A DNA stretch of 64,000 bases from Syntrophaceae bacterium UBA6087 (GCA_002448235.1 DIXF01000015.1:35611-99610), one strand, 5' to 3'. Positions 25,586-34,752 are shown, numbered from the stretch's first letter. Notes: generated by a model not told the origin, from the letters alone. Numbers and translations are program-made.

Positions 25586-25710
25586 TATTTCTAAGCTATA
25601 ATTAATTACACATGTTATTTTACCGAGTCAAGATAAATTATCCTGAGTTACAGGTTTTTTGATTATCTATCGGCGCCCGCCCAATCACTCTCTTGCCGGT
25701 GGAACTCCAC

Positions 25711-25750
25711 AAAAAAAGGGAATGGGGCATTGACCCCATTCCCTTTTTCC
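25711..25750 (-). terminator. Bidirectional-looking intrinsic terminator after the FN3 gene
   Basis: AAAAAGGGAATGGGG (25713-25727) pairs perfectly with CCCCATTCCCTTTTT (25734-25748) around a 6-base loop. On the minus strand the stem runs straight into a T-run. It lies 20 bases after the stop of the FN3 gene at 25771. Confidence 0.9.
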
Positions 25751-25770
25751 GTTGGATTACACGCAGGAGG

Positions 25771-26370
25771 TTATCGTTTCTTGAAGTAGTACCGGCTGCT
25801 TTTGTACACCTGGCCGCCGGAAGTAGTGCCTTCCACATACCAGTATACGGTTCCGCCGGATGCAATCTGGTATCTCCACCAGGAAAGCGGGAAGGTGCAC
25901 GATGTCCCGGTTCCGGTATAGATACTGTAGTAGTTTCTGCCGTCCTTCGAAACGAGAACCTTGTACCGCGCTAAACCGCTGCCCTTCCAGGTGAGCGTGG
26001 GCGCGGTGCTCAACACGGTACCGTTTTGCGGGGAGAGCAGCGAGATAGTGGGCGTTGTCTGCTGTGCGGGAACATAGGCGCTCACCTCGTTGGAGTAATC
26101 CGATTCATTGCCCGAGGTATCGTACGCTGTTACCGCTATGTAGTATGTTCTTCCGGTTCCCACATTGTTGAACTGATAACTCGTGACGTCGCCCACATCT
26201 ACTGCCGCGCTGTACACCCCCGATTGCGTGCCGTAGTAAATTATGTACCCGTCGAGATTGCTCTCCGTGTTCGCGTTCCAGCTTACCAGGACCGATGCGG
26301 CGATTCCATAAGCCGGATAAAGGAATATGAGCGATACGACGGCCAGCACTACATTCCATGCATGTTTCAT
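25771..26370 (-). CDS. Secreted fibronectin type III domain protein
   Basis: A 199-aa exported protein: signal peptide (1-25, ending YGIAAS), then an FN3 domain at about 26-100 (VSWNANTESNLDGYIIYYG, GTGRTYYIAVTAYDTSGNES). A second, beta-rich half follows (TISLLSPQNGTVLSTAPTLT, GTVYWYVEGTTSGGQV). Such small FN3 proteins occur in large numbers in Desulfobacterota and may bind surface polymers or partners. The ribosome site is GGAGGC. A very good sigma-54 promoter match lies 45 bases upstream of the start, so expression is probably under an NtrC-type activator. The target activator is unknown. The gene ends in a strong terminator. Confidence 0.85.
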   Translation of the reverse strand: MKHAWNVVLAVVSLIFLYPAYGIAASVLVSWNANTESNLDGYIIYYGTQSGVYSAAVDVGDVTSYQFNNVGTGRTYYIAVTAYDTSGNESDYSNEVSAYVPAQQTTPTISLLSPQNGTVLSTAPTLTWKGSGLARYKVLVSKDGRNYYSIYTGTGTSCTFPLSWWRYQIASGGTVYWYVEGTTSGGQVYKSSRYYFKKR

Positions 26371-26414
26371 AAGGTTGCCTCCGGTAGTTCGATTAACTGC
26401 TTAAAATGCAGAAA

Positions 26415-26430
26415 GGCAATTGGCGAGCCA
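26415..26430 (-). promoter_or_regulatory. Sigma-54 promoter of the FN3 gene
   Basis: On the minus strand the sequence TGGCTCGCCAATTGCC matches the sigma-54 consensus TGGCACG-N4-TTGC, with the invariant GG-N10-GC spacing. The -12 GC lies about 45 bases upstream of the FN3 start. Only one position of the -24 box departs from consensus. Confidence 0.8.
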
Positions 26431-26658
26431 ATCTGAAAAAAGTAATGATCCCGGGAAAATGAAAAAACGACCGGTTGAGAAAAACGACAGTTTCGTTAGG
26501 AACCGTGCATTTTTCGTAATTAATTTATCTTGAATATTAAGCGCAGGTCCCCGATGACTGAAGCGCAAGTGCGGCGTGCCTCAATGGACGGACCAGACCC
26601 TTTGAGATACCCCATACCTTCGAGAGCGCCCGGAGAGATCCTTAAAAGACCGGGTAAT

Positions 26659-26687
26659 TTGACACTTCCCGTACCGGGCACTACTAA
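26659..26687 (+). promoter_or_regulatory. Sigma-70-type promoter of the 61-aa protein gene
   Basis: TTGACA at 26659-26664 is a perfect -35 box, followed after 17 bases by TACTAA (26682-26687) as a weak -10. The predicted start of transcription would leave about 25 bases before the ATG, with GGGAGG at 26706-26711 as ribosome site. Confidence 0.55.
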
Positions 26688-26718
26688 GAGATCATCAACT
26701 ACCATGGGAGGTTTTCAG

Positions 26719-26904
26719 ATGAACATCATATCAGAACGGGAAGAAACAAAAAAAGCCATCAGATGGATTTCCGAGAAACTGGAAGACAATCCCGGTCAGC
26801 CCACGCGGAAACTCATAGACCAGGCCATATTCGAATTCAACCTTTCACCTGCCGATGCTGAATTCCTCACACGTTTTTTCCATGACAGGGAAGCGGGAAT
26901 GTAG
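26719..26904 (+). CDS. Small hypothetical protein (61 aa)
   Basis: A 61-aa, mostly helical protein with SEREETKKAIRWISEKLED at the start and FNLSPADAEFLTRFFHD at the end. ATG 26719 is chosen because GGGAGG lies seven bases upstream and a sigma-70-like promoter ends about 30 bases before it. It looks cytoplasmic, with no cysteines or membrane segment. The family is not recognised. It lies upstream of the acyl-CoA synthetase operon on the same strand, but a 144-base gap with its own candidate operator separates them, so co-transcription is uncertain. Confidence 0.7.
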   Translation: MNIISEREETKKAIRWISEKLEDNPGQPTRKLIDQAIFEFNLSPADAEFLTRFFHDREAGM

Positions 26905-26939
26905 CTTCCTTCAGCAAACCTGCCCCTGCTTTGTATCCC

Positions 26940-26960
26940 TTTTTCATACCTTAGTATGAG
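26940..26960 (+). promoter_or_regulatory. Candidate operator upstream of the acyl-CoA synthetase operon
   Basis: TTTTTCATACCTTAGTATGAG contains the inverted repeat TCATAC-CTTA-GTATGA. It lies about 90 bases upstream of the acyl-CoA synthetase start and near a possible -10 box (TATAAA, 26983-26988). It resembles the element upstream of the acyl-CoA dehydrogenase (13991-14014). Confidence 0.4.
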
Positions 26961-27048
26961 GTAATGGAATATCTTATGGTAGTATAAACATATTGCCAAG
27001 CCAGGAAGATCGTTTTTTAAGCTTGTGATATGGTCATGGAGGATTTCT

Positions 27049-29082
27049 ATGGAATTTCGAGACGATACCCTCTGCGGTTTCTTTCATAAACGTGCCCGTG
27101 AAATGGATGAGAACAGGCCCTTTCTCATGGGGAGATTCGACGGGCGCGGAGACCCGACAGGTGAATTTCACACCCTTTCCTGGGGAGAAACAAGGAGGCT
27201 TTCTCTCGAACTCGCTGCCGGACTGACCGCACTCGGCGTCTGCCGGGGAGACAAGATCGCGATTTTTTCCGAGAGCCGTCCGCGCTGGATCATTGCCGAC
27301 CAGGCCATCCTGGCCATAGGAGGGATCGAGGTACCGCTGTACCCTACCCTGTCGAAGGATGAGTTCTCCTACATGCTCGCCGACAGCGGCACGAAGGTGG
27401 TTTTCTGCTCCACCGCAGACAAGGCCGAAATGGCCCGCTCGGCCCGATCCGAGACCTCACTTGAGATCATCATCACCATGAGCCCGTACGAAAGTGAAGC
27501 AGCGGATAAAATCTTTCACTTCAACGATGTCCTCGAACTGGGGAGGAAAAGCTTCGACCAAGCCAAGCTCGAAGAAGGCATTGCCGCGGCAGGGCCCGAA
27601 GACCTCGTCAGCATCATCTATACCTCCGGAACAACCGGAAAGCCCAAGGGCGTGATGCTTACCCATGCGAACTGGATGGCCTCCATCGACCAGTTCAGCG
27701 ACCCGACCCTCATCCGTCGCCAGGCTCTGGATCCCGATTCACGCCTGCTCTTCATGGTGCACCTGCCCATCTGCCATGTCTACGGCCGCTCCTGCGACTA
27801 CCACGTAGGCGGGATAAAGCAGGGCGGCATCCTGGCCTTCGAGCCCGATTTCAGCCGGATTCCCAAAACGCTGAAAGAGCTCCGGCCCAACGTGATCATC
27901 AGCATCCCGCGGTTTTTCGAAAAGGTCTTCGACCAGATCAATGCGATCATTTCGCGGCAGCCGCCGCTGGTGGGCAAAGTTTTCGCCTGGGCCATGCGCC
28001 AGGGGCAGAAGTACACCGATGCCATGGCACAGGGGAAGCGGCTCGGGGTACTGGACCTGTGGCTCTTCTCCCAGGCCAATATCCTCGTGTTCAACAGGAT
28101 ACGCAGGGAAGTGGGCATCGACCGTCTCGTCATGGCAGGCTCCGGCGGAGGAAAGCTCTCCGCAGAGGTGTGCACCTTCTTCCGCTCCATGGGGGTCCAG
28201 CTCTGCGAAGGCTACGGCCTCACCGAGACTGCGGCCGTACTCAACTACAATGCACCGGAATTCTGGGGGCTGGACAGGGCCGGTCTCACCTGGTTCCAGA
28301 ACAAGATGATCGACTGGACCATCGACTGCATGGTCAGGAAGCAGGCTTTGGGCTTGTCTCCCTACACGAACCCGTTGCGCTCGATCAAGCTCATGGTCGC
28401 CTACCTGTCACTTGCCTACCGACTCCAGGTCAAGGCAGGGACCGTGGGCAAGCCCGTCATCCGGACAGAGGAGAAGATCGCGGACGACGGCGAGATCCTC
28501 GCCAGGGGCCCCCAGATCTTCAAGGGCTACTGGGGCATGCCCGAGGAGAACGAAAAGACCTTTACCGCTGACGGCTGGTTCTGCACCGGCGACATCGGAC
28601 GGTTCGACAAAGACGGGTTTCTGGAGATCACGGACAGGAAAAAGGAGCTCTTCGTCACTTCCGGCGGCAAGAACGTGGCCCCGCATCCCATAGAGCTCGC
28701 GGTCATATCCCGCCCCTACATCGACCAGGCCTGCCTCGTCGGCGACGGGGAAAAGTATCTGGCCGCATTGATCGTGCCGGATTTCCCCGAGCTGAACCGC
28801 TTTGCGAAGAAATCGGGTATCCCGCTTACAAGTCCCGAAGAGCTCATCAGGGATGAAAAGGTCAAAGCCCTTATCCAGAGCCAGGTGGACGAGGTAAACA
28901 GCCACCTGTCCAGGTACGAGCAGATCAAGTATTTCACCTTGCTCCCGCGGCCCTTCAGCGTGGAGGAAGGAGAGCTTACGCCGACGCTCAAGCTTAAACG
29001 GCGGATTATCAAGGAACGTTTCCAGGGAGAGATCGAGCAGATGTTCTCGGCTCAGGTGAAAGCGGGAGGAAAGAATGCGTAA
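27049..29082 (+). CDS. Long-chain acyl-CoA synthetase (AMP-forming)
   Basis: A 677-aa AMP-forming ligase that activates fatty acids to acyl-CoA. Motifs: ATP P-loop YTSGTTGKPKG near 190, LCEGYGLTET near 386 (adenylate binding), GWFCTGDIGRFD near 508, ITDRKKE near 525, and a late Lys in TPTLKLKRR near 645. The long-chain subgroup is indicated by length and by an insertion around 420-460. ATG 27049 has GGAGG six bases upstream; an upstream start at 27025 lacks one. It is the first gene of an operon with enoyl-CoA hydratase and 3-hydroxyacyl-CoA dehydrogenase, hence feeds beta-oxidation. Confidence 0.93.
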   Translation: MEFRDDTLCGFFHKRAREMDENRPFLMGRFDGRGDPTGEFHTLSWGETRRLSLELAAGLTALGVCRGDKIAIFSESRPRWIIADQAILAIGGIEVPLYPTLSKDEFSYMLADSGTKVVFCSTADKAEMARSARSETSLEIIITMSPYESEAADKIFHFNDVLELGRKSFDQAKLEEGIAAAGPEDLVSIIYTSGTTGKPKGVMLTHANWMASIDQFSDPTLIRRQALDPDSRLLFMVHLPICHVYGRSCDYHVGGIKQGGILAFEPDFSRIPKTLKELRPNVIISIPRFFEKVFDQINAIISRQPPLVGKVFAWAMRQGQKYTDAMAQGKRLGVLDLWLFSQANILVFNRIRREVGIDRLVMAGSGGGKLSAEVCTFFRSMGVQLCEGYGLTETAAVLNYNAPEFWGLDRAGLTWFQNKMIDWTIDCMVRKQALGLSPYTNPLRSIKLMVAYLSLAYRLQVKAGTVGKPVIRTEEKIADDGEILARGPQIFKGYWGMPEENEKTFTADGWFCTGDIGRFDKDGFLEITDRKKELFVTSGGKNVAPHPIELAVISRPYIDQACLVGDGEKYLAALIVPDFPELNRFAKKSGIPLTSPEELIRDEKVKALIQSQVDEVNSHLSRYEQIKYFTLLPRPFSVEEGELTPTLKLKRRIIKERFQGEIEQMFSAQVKAGGKNA

Positions 29083-29125
29083 TCTGGCAGTATCCGGGAC
29101 GTTATCTTTTAAAAAGGAGGAGTAA

Positions 29126-29896
29126 ATGGATTTCGAAACATTGCTCATTGAAAGACATGCATACGTTGCCGTGCTTACCCTGAACCGCCCGGCGAACAAT
29201 GCGGTGAGCTACACCATGCTGCAGGAGATCGACAAGGCCCTGAACGAGTTGTCAGCGGACAGCGATGTGCGGGCGCTGGTCATCACCGGCACGGGTGAAA
29301 AGAGCTTCTGCGCCGGCATGGACGTGATGGATGCGATCAACCACCCCGACGTGGGCGATGTGGGGCGTGCCTTGTGGACACGGGTGGATCTCTTCGAGAA
29401 ACCCACCTTTGCAGCCATCAACGGCCATGCGCTCGGCGGAGGGTGCGAACTGGCCCTTGCCTGCCATTTCCGGTATATGGCGGACAATGCCAAGGCAAAG
29501 ATCGGCTGCCCGGAGGTCAACCTGGGTATTATACCGGGATGGGGCGGTACCCAGAGGATGACACGGCTGCTGGGCAGATCCAGGGCCCTGGATCTCATGC
29601 TTAACTGCAAACGCTTAGACCCCCGGGAGGCCCTTTCCATAGGCCTTGTGGACGGCGTCTTTGCGCCTGAAGAGCTCTTGCCCAAGGTCATGGAGATGGC
29701 TGCTGCCCTTTCGGAGAAGGCGCCTCTTGCAGTACGGGCTGCCATACAGTCCTCGACCGCCTTTGAATTCAAAGGAATGGATGAAGGGCTCAAGACAGAG
29801 GCTGCGACAAGCAAGGTCTGCTCGTCATCCAAGGATGCGATCGAAGGATTTACGGCATTCATGCAGAAGCGGAAACCCGAGTTCAAGGGTGAATAA
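29126..29896 (+). CDS. Enoyl-CoA hydratase
   Basis: A 256-aa crotonase-fold protein. The oxyanion-hole motif CAGMDVMDA near 62 and GHALGGGCELALACH near 100-114 supply the CoA site. The two catalytic acids match hydratases: Glu in GGCELA near 109 and Glu in CPEVNLGIIPGWGGTQR near 129. It hydrates the 2,3 double bond of acyl-CoA. Ribosome site AAGGAGGAG. It lies 43 bases after the acyl-CoA synthetase and 21 bases before the 3-hydroxyacyl-CoA dehydrogenase, so it is almost certainly co-transcribed with both. Confidence 0.94.
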   Translation: MDFETLLIERHAYVAVLTLNRPANNAVSYTMLQEIDKALNELSADSDVRALVITGTGEKSFCAGMDVMDAINHPDVGDVGRALWTRVDLFEKPTFAAINGHALGGGCELALACHFRYMADNAKAKIGCPEVNLGIIPGWGGTQRMTRLLGRSRALDLMLNCKRLDPREALSIGLVDGVFAPEELLPKVMEMAAALSEKAPLAVRAAIQSSTAFEFKGMDEGLKTEAATSKVCSSSKDAIEGFTAFMQKRKPEFKGE

Positions 29897-29917
29897 GAAT
29901 ATTTTCCGGAGGGTACA

Positions 29918-31057
29918 ATGGATGTAAAGAAGATGGCAGTAATCGGCTCAGGCGCCATGGGCAACGGCATTGCCCAGGTAGGGATCATGGCCGGATATAC
30001 CGTGACCATGCACGATATTGAACAGCGCTTTATAGACAAAGGCCTGAGCACCATCAAGGAAAGCCTGGCCAAGTTTGCCGGCAAGGGCAAGATCACCGGA
30101 GACCAGAAGGAGGACATGCTCTCCAGGCTGGTCGCCACGACCGACCTTCAGGCTGCGGTAAAGGACGCAGACCTCGTCATCGAGGCCGTGTTCGAGGACC
30201 TTGGCTTGAAAAAGAAGATCTTCGCACAGCTTGACTCCTTTGCGCGGCCCGACACGATCCTGGCCAGCAACACCTCGTCCATGAGCATCACCGCGATCGC
30301 CTCTGCCGCGACAAAGCCCGAGAGGGTCGTCGGGATGCATTTCTTCAATCCCGCAGTCATGCTCAAGCTTGTAGAAGTCATCTACGCGAATCAGTCATCG
30401 GATGACGCCGTCAAGACCACCTTTGACGTGGCCAAAAAAATGGGAAAAATCCCGGTCATCGTAAAGAAGGACTCGCCGGGGTTCATCTACAATCGCGTGA
30501 ATGCCCCCACCGCGCTCCTGCTCCAGCTCATCCTGGATAAAGGCAGTCCCGCACCCATGCAGTTCGATGCGGCATTCAAGGCGTTCATGGCCATGACCCC
30601 CTTTGAGCTCTTCGATTATGTCGGCATCGACATCGTGCTGCACACGCAGAAGTACTATTCCGAGACTCTTTCGAAGGATTATACGCCCAGAAAGGCCCTT
30701 GTCGATCTGGTCAACTCCGGCAACCTCGGCAAGAAGACCGGCAAGGGACTGTTCGACTGGTCCGCAGGCCGGCCCGTCATCGACACCTCGAACCCCACCA
30801 CCGAGTTTGATGCCACCCACATGGTGGCCCTGCAGGTGAACGAAGCCACCAAGCTCCTGGAAGAAGGCGTATCCGACAGCCCTCAGGACATCGACCTCGC
30901 CATGGCGAACGGAGGCGGAGGCATCGGCCCGTTCGCGCTGGCCAAGGGCATAGGCTACCCGACCCTGATCCTGAAATGCAACGAGCTGGCCGACAAGTTC
31001 GGCGTCGAAGTCTTCAGGCCTACGAAGACCATGCTCGAAGGCAAGGCGGGGGTGTAA
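29918..31057 (+). CDS. 3-Hydroxyacyl-CoA dehydrogenase
   Basis: A 379-aa NAD-dependent enzyme that oxidises 3-hydroxyacyl-CoA. It has the Rossmann motif GSGAMG (10-15), ASNTSS near 117 and GMHFFNPAVMLKLVEVI near 139 (catalytic His). A C-terminal domain near 180-280 is followed by a second 3HCDH-like unit (about 290-370, GKKTGKGLFDW and GPFALAKGIGYP). The longer length compared with classical 280-290-aa enzymes matches the two C-terminal repeats of the FadN/Hbd2 type. The ribosome site is GGAGGG. It completes the first three beta-oxidation steps of this operon; no thiolase follows in the window. Confidence 0.94.
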   Translation: MDVKKMAVIGSGAMGNGIAQVGIMAGYTVTMHDIEQRFIDKGLSTIKESLAKFAGKGKITGDQKEDMLSRLVATTDLQAAVKDADLVIEAVFEDLGLKKKIFAQLDSFARPDTILASNTSSMSITAIASAATKPERVVGMHFFNPAVMLKLVEVIYANQSSDDAVKTTFDVAKKMGKIPVIVKKDSPGFIYNRVNAPTALLLQLILDKGSPAPMQFDAAFKAFMAMTPFELFDYVGIDIVLHTQKYYSETLSKDYTPRKALVDLVNSGNLGKKTGKGLFDWSAGRPVIDTSNPTTEFDATHMVALQVNEATKLLEEGVSDSPQDIDLAMANGGGGIGPFALAKGIGYPTLILKCNELADKFGVEVFRPTKTMLEGKAGV

Positions 31058-31266
31058 TCCCGCAAAGGCCGCGGCATGCTGCTCGGCCGCCCGGGCACGA
31101 TAGTGCTTGTCAGGCACCTCCGTCTCAGGGTAATGCAGATTCCCATACCGGCATAACGATGGTAGGATGTAATCAGTCTGGGGGCATACCTTTGCCTTAT
31201 GGCTGCCGCACGGCTGTTAAGATATGTACGGCATGGTATGATGCTGCCGGGAAGAGGAGCTGCTCT

Positions 31267-32055
31267 ATGGCGAAGATCGACGACATCTACGATGATCAGG
31301 ATATAACTCCAAAGGCAAGGGGAAGTATCCACAAAACAATACTTTCCTGGTTTTCGGAGCAACAGAAAGGAAAGGTTCTGGACGCACCTGCCGGGTTCGG
31401 TCACTTGAGCATGCGTCTGAAGGAGATCGGTTTCGATGTCGTATGCGGCGAGATCGAGCCGGAGATATTCAAGGTCAGCGGCCTTCGATGCATCTATACC
31501 GACCTGAACGAGAGGATCGAATCACCTGACGATGCGTTTGACTATGTATGCTGCGTGGACGGCCTGGAGCACATGACCAATCCATACAGAGCGGTGCAGG
31601 AATTTACCCGCGTCCTGAAGCCGGGCGGTTATGGGATTTTCAGCGTACCGAATTATTCCAACATGGAAAAACGCAGCAAATTCTTTTTTCACGGATATCT
31701 CACCAAACCGAAATCGTTTGACGACTACGCAAGGTCCGGGGGCAATCTTTTCAACTTTCACAACTCACCCGTAACCATTACATTGATCAACCTTATGTTT
31801 GAGATAAACGGCTTGGAAATCGAATGCATCCTGCGCGACAAGATAAAAACGAGGCAGTATCTCTGGCTCCCGGTCGTGCTCTTATTGAAGCTCGCCGCTC
31901 TGTTCCAATCCGAAAAGAACAGGAGAAAGTACAGATACGACCTCACGTTGAAGAACGAAGTAATTCTGGGCGGCAACACCCTGATCTTTATAACAAGGAA
32001 AAAGCATGCATCGTCGCAAGGCGCTGTGCAGGCTGCGGCAGTGCAGTGCGGGTAA
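31267..32055 (+). CDS. SAM-dependent methyltransferase (class I)
   Basis: A 262-aa class I methyltransferase. The SAM-binding motif is VLDAPAGFGHLSMRL near 40, followed by an acidic loop (CGEIEPEIF). A second motif reads FDYVCCVDGLEHM near 92, and a post-motif LKPGGYGIFSVPN near 118. The C-terminal part is basic and hydrophobic. No specific substrate family is evident; the ArsM/UbiE-like group is a guess. The start at 31267 has AAGAGGAG seven bases upstream, and longer frames upstream lack one. It follows the beta-oxidation operon on the same strand after a 209-base gap. It converges with the NarL-type regulator, and the stops are 18 bases apart. Confidence 0.8.
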   Translation: MAKIDDIYDDQDITPKARGSIHKTILSWFSEQQKGKVLDAPAGFGHLSMRLKEIGFDVVCGEIEPEIFKVSGLRCIYTDLNERIESPDDAFDYVCCVDGLEHMTNPYRAVQEFTRVLKPGGYGIFSVPNYSNMEKRSKFFFHGYLTKPKSFDDYARSGGNLFNFHNSPVTITLINLMFEINGLEIECILRDKIKTRQYLWLPVVLLLKLAALFQSEKNRRKYRYDLTLKNEVILGGNTLIFITRKKHASSQGAVQAAAVQCG

Positions 32056-32073
32056 AAGCTCCGCCCTCTAAGC

Positions 32074-32730
32074 CTAGTGCTCCTCGACCCACCTGACCGC
32101 GAAACGCACGAGTTCTGCCGCGTTCTTCAGGTGAAGCTTTTCCTTGATCCTTTCGCGGTAGGTGCTGATGGTCCGGACGCTCAAGTTCATCTGGTCCGCA
32201 ATATCACCCGTGGACCTGCCTTCGCCGACCATTCTCAAGACCGTGAACTCCCGGTCGGAAAGCGTCTCTATGGGTGACTTCTCCAGGGAGCTCTGGCCGG
32301 TCCTGACCCGGTTCAGAAGATTGCCCATGATATTCTGACTGACATAGATGTTTCCCTTGAGGATATGCCGGATGGCCTTGACGATGGATTTCGAGGTCTC
32401 CTGCTTCATGATGTAGCCTTGAGCCCCTGCCTGCAGCGACCGCTCGGCATAGAGGAGCTCATCGTGCATGGACAGGACCAGGACTTTCATAGCCTTGTAC
32501 GAGAGGCTTATTTCCCTGATGAGATCGATGCCGTTGCTGCTTTTCAGGGTGATGTCGATAACCGCCATGTCGGGTGCCAGGTCCCTGATCAGGTTGCGCG
32601 CCTCGCCCACATCCTCGGCCTCCCCGCAGACATACAGGTCCGGCTCGTGGTTGATGAGCTCTTTGATCCCGAGGCGGAACACCTCGTGATCCTCCACGAT
32701 AAGTATCCTGACCTTGCCTGATGCGCCCAT
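32074..32730 (-). CDS. NarL/FixJ-family response regulator
   Basis: A 218-aa response regulator. The receiver domain (residues 5-120) has the acidic pair EDH, phospho-Asp in AVIDITLKSSNG near 55, and the Lys of YIMKQE near 106. The C-terminal LuxR-type helix-turn-helix (155-215) has SDREFTVLRMVGEGRSTGDI and ADQMNLSVRTISTY. The gene follows the HisKA_3 kinase gene with overlapping ends. The ATG at 32730 is favoured by the match to family N termini, but TTG at 32736 or 32742 is closer to a GAGG site. It is the cognate partner of the kinase and probably activates nearby genes; targets are unknown. Confidence 0.9.
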   Translation of the reverse strand: MGASGKVRILIVEDHEVFRLGIKELINHEPDLYVCGEAEDVGEARNLIRDLAPDMAVIDITLKSSNGIDLIREISLSYKAMKVLVLSMHDELLYAERSLQAGAQGYIMKQETSKSIVKAIRHILKGNIYVSQNIMGNLLNRVRTGQSSLEKSPIETLSDREFTVLRMVGEGRSTGDIADQMNLSVRTISTYRERIKEKLHLKNAAELVRFAVRWVEEH

Positions 32731-32738
32731 GCTCAATA

Positions 32739-34610
32739 TCAATACCTCATCATCTCCACGGGTTCTTTCCTACCGTCGTACTTGAACGACAGGGTGACCA
32801 TCGTGCCTTCGTCCGGGTTGCTCTGGATGTTCAAACCTGCGCCGATCATTTTCGCACGGAATCTCATGATCTTCAAGCCCATCCCTGAAAAGGGTTCGTG
32901 AACGTCCATGCCCGTGCCGTTGTCTTCGATGGTGAGCGTCACCACGTCATCGTCGCACAGGAGCCCGATATCGACTCTCGTTGCCTGCGCATGCCGGATG
33001 GCGTTATAGATGGCCTCGTGCACGATGTAGTAGATATGGGTGCATACGGAGATATCGTCCACCAGGATCGACTCGTGATAGCTGAACGAGCAGGTGATCC
33101 CGTATACCTCCTGGATGTTCGACGCCATCTCCTGAAGAAGCGACTCCAGCCCGTGATCGGCCAGGAACACCGGGCACAGCCCCCGGGAGAGCCTCCTGGT
33201 TTTGCGGATAGCTTCTTCGATGAGGCCTCTGATCTTTTCCACCTCCCCGGAGGAGGGGACAATGTTCTCCTGGAGCTTCTTTTTCAGGAGTTCGCTCATC
33301 ACCTCGATTCCGATGAGGTGGGGGCCCAGGTCGTCGTGAAGATCCTGGCCGATCTTCTGCCGCTCCCGCTCTCCGATGGTCATGATTTCGCGCTCCAGGG
33401 TCTTCTTCTCGGTTACGTCTTCGATGGTCGCGATCATGCACGGCTCGTCCCAGAGCATGATCACCTCGGCAGAGAGCGTAACCATCCGGATGTCGCCGGA
33501 ACTCGTGCAGAGCTCCGCGTCGAAACCCCTAACCTGGCCCTGGCTGCCGAGCGCATTGATCATCCGCTCATAATCATCCGATGAACGGAAAAGCCCGACG
33601 CCGTTGATTGTCTTCCCGACCACCTCTTCCCGTGCATACCCGGATATCTTGGTGAAGCTTTCGTTCACGTTGAGGAAGTACCCGCCCTCTATCTTCCATA
33701 TGGCTATGCCCACAGGAGAGGAGCGGAACGCCTTGGAGAACATCTCTTCGGAATTGCGCAGGGAATGGGCCAGAACATTGACATACTGGCTGATGACGCC
33801 GATCTCGCCCTTTGTAAGCAACGGAACAGGCTCGACGTTCAAGTTTCCCTTTTCGAGCTCGGCAAGATTTTTCACCGTCATCGTGAGGCCCGAGTGGATC
33901 CCTGCATTGGATTCATAGACCGTGACGAATATCGCGGCCAGGGATAAAGACATAATGATGAAGACGTGGGTGGTCAGGTCGGTGAACCGGACCCCGTCCA
34001 AGTTCGAGAGAAAGAGAAAGTGCCCGAGGGTGACGAGCGGTATGATGAGGACGGAGACAACCGTCAGAACGGTCCTGAAGGAGACGCTGAAGAGCGTGTA
34101 CATGTGCCGGGGGATGTATACGCCCCTTATCCTCTCGTCCATGAGCACGGGCGCCAGGAGGTGCTCGGTTGTGCTGTAGGAGATGACGCTGTTGATGGGG
34201 ATGCACAAGAGCAGGATAAAAAAGACCGGCATCGTTTCGAACCACGAGAGCTCGACGAAGGAGCTCATCATGAGGTAGCAGCACAAAAGCCCGAAGGTCC
34301 AGCGCAACGTGATGATAGTGCTTTCCGAGCGCGGGTACGAAAGGAGCCTGAGCTTTATGGAAGAATAGTCATCCCTTTTTGTCTCCAGGTCGGAGAGGAT
34401 ATTGAAGAGCTTCCATATCCTGACGAACATGCCGAAGAGCGTGGCCAGCGTGGCGGAAACGATGGATGCCGCGATGAGGTAGTTGAGCTTCTCGCCCTTG
34501 TACCTGCCCGCTATGGTACCGTAGTACACGGCCAGAGGGACCACGATAAGATTGATGTAAAGCTCGAGCCGCAGCGTCAGCCTCAGGATCAATCTCCATG
34601 CCGAGATCAT
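32739..34610 (-). CDS. Membrane sensor histidine kinase (HisKA_3 type)
   Basis: A 623-aa kinase of the NarX/DesK class. Four to six membrane segments fill residues 15-240 (for example LYINLIVVPLAVYYG, YLMMSSFVELSWF, VLTVVSVLIIPLV). A HAMP-like region follows at about 245-295 and a PAS domain at about 300-405 (FLNVNESFTKISGYAREEVV). The HisKA_3 box has the phospho-His in GERERQKIGQDLHDDLG near 420, and HATPase_c reads HEAIYNAIRHA, VTLTIEDNGTG, and GMGLKIM. The membrane part lacks a clear ligand-binding domain, so the signal may be within the membrane. Ribosome site GGGCGGGCAG. It forms an operon with the NarL-type regulator. Confidence 0.9.
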   Translation of the reverse strand: MISAWRLILRLTLRLELYINLIVVPLAVYYGTIAGRYKGEKLNYLIAASIVSATLATLFGMFVRIWKLFNILSDLETKRDDYSSIKLRLLSYPRSESTIITLRWTFGLLCCYLMMSSFVELSWFETMPVFFILLLCIPINSVISYSTTEHLLAPVLMDERIRGVYIPRHMYTLFSVSFRTVLTVVSVLIIPLVTLGHFLFLSNLDGVRFTDLTTHVFIIMSLSLAAIFVTVYESNAGIHSGLTMTVKNLAELEKGNLNVEPVPLLTKGEIGVISQYVNVLAHSLRNSEEMFSKAFRSSPVGIAIWKIEGGYFLNVNESFTKISGYAREEVVGKTINGVGLFRSSDDYERMINALGSQGQVRGFDAELCTSSGDIRMVTLSAEVIMLWDEPCMIATIEDVTEKKTLEREIMTIGERERQKIGQDLHDDLGPHLIGIEVMSELLKKKLQENIVPSSGEVEKIRGLIEEAIRKTRRLSRGLCPVFLADHGLESLLQEMASNIQEVYGITCSFSYHESILVDDISVCTHIYYIVHEAIYNAIRHAQATRVDIGLLCDDDVVTLTIEDNGTGMDVHEPFSGMGLKIMRFRAKMIGAGLNIQSNPDEGTMVTLSFKYDGRKEPVEMMRY

Positions 34611-34752
34611 CTGCCCGCCCTGCCCACACGCAGCTCGTACGGAATTACGCTCCTCATGAGCGCATGTTATACTCTATATTCTCACTGCAGGGAACTCCAT
34701 GAATGAATCAAAGGCCTTCTGTTTTTTCATGCAGCTTAAAAAAGCAATCACG

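Larger units (their letters stand above)
26371..26718. other. Divergent intergenic region with sigma-54 and sigma-70 promoters
   Basis: About 350 bases without a protein gene between the minus-strand FN3 gene and the plus-strand 61-aa protein. It holds the sigma-54 match at 26415-26430 and the sigma-70 match at 26659-26687, both listed separately. The stretch 26535-26620 (GCGCAGGTCCCCGATGAC...) is more GC-rich than the rest and could be a structured leader, but no known riboswitch was recognised. Confidence 0.5.

Noticed and set aside
26535..26620. Possible riboswitch upstream of the 61-aa protein
   Set aside because: No match to the cores of cyclic-di-GMP, cobalamin, SAM, glycine or other riboswitches that I could recognise. 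A Rfam/Infernal search would decide; a significant hit would reverse this.
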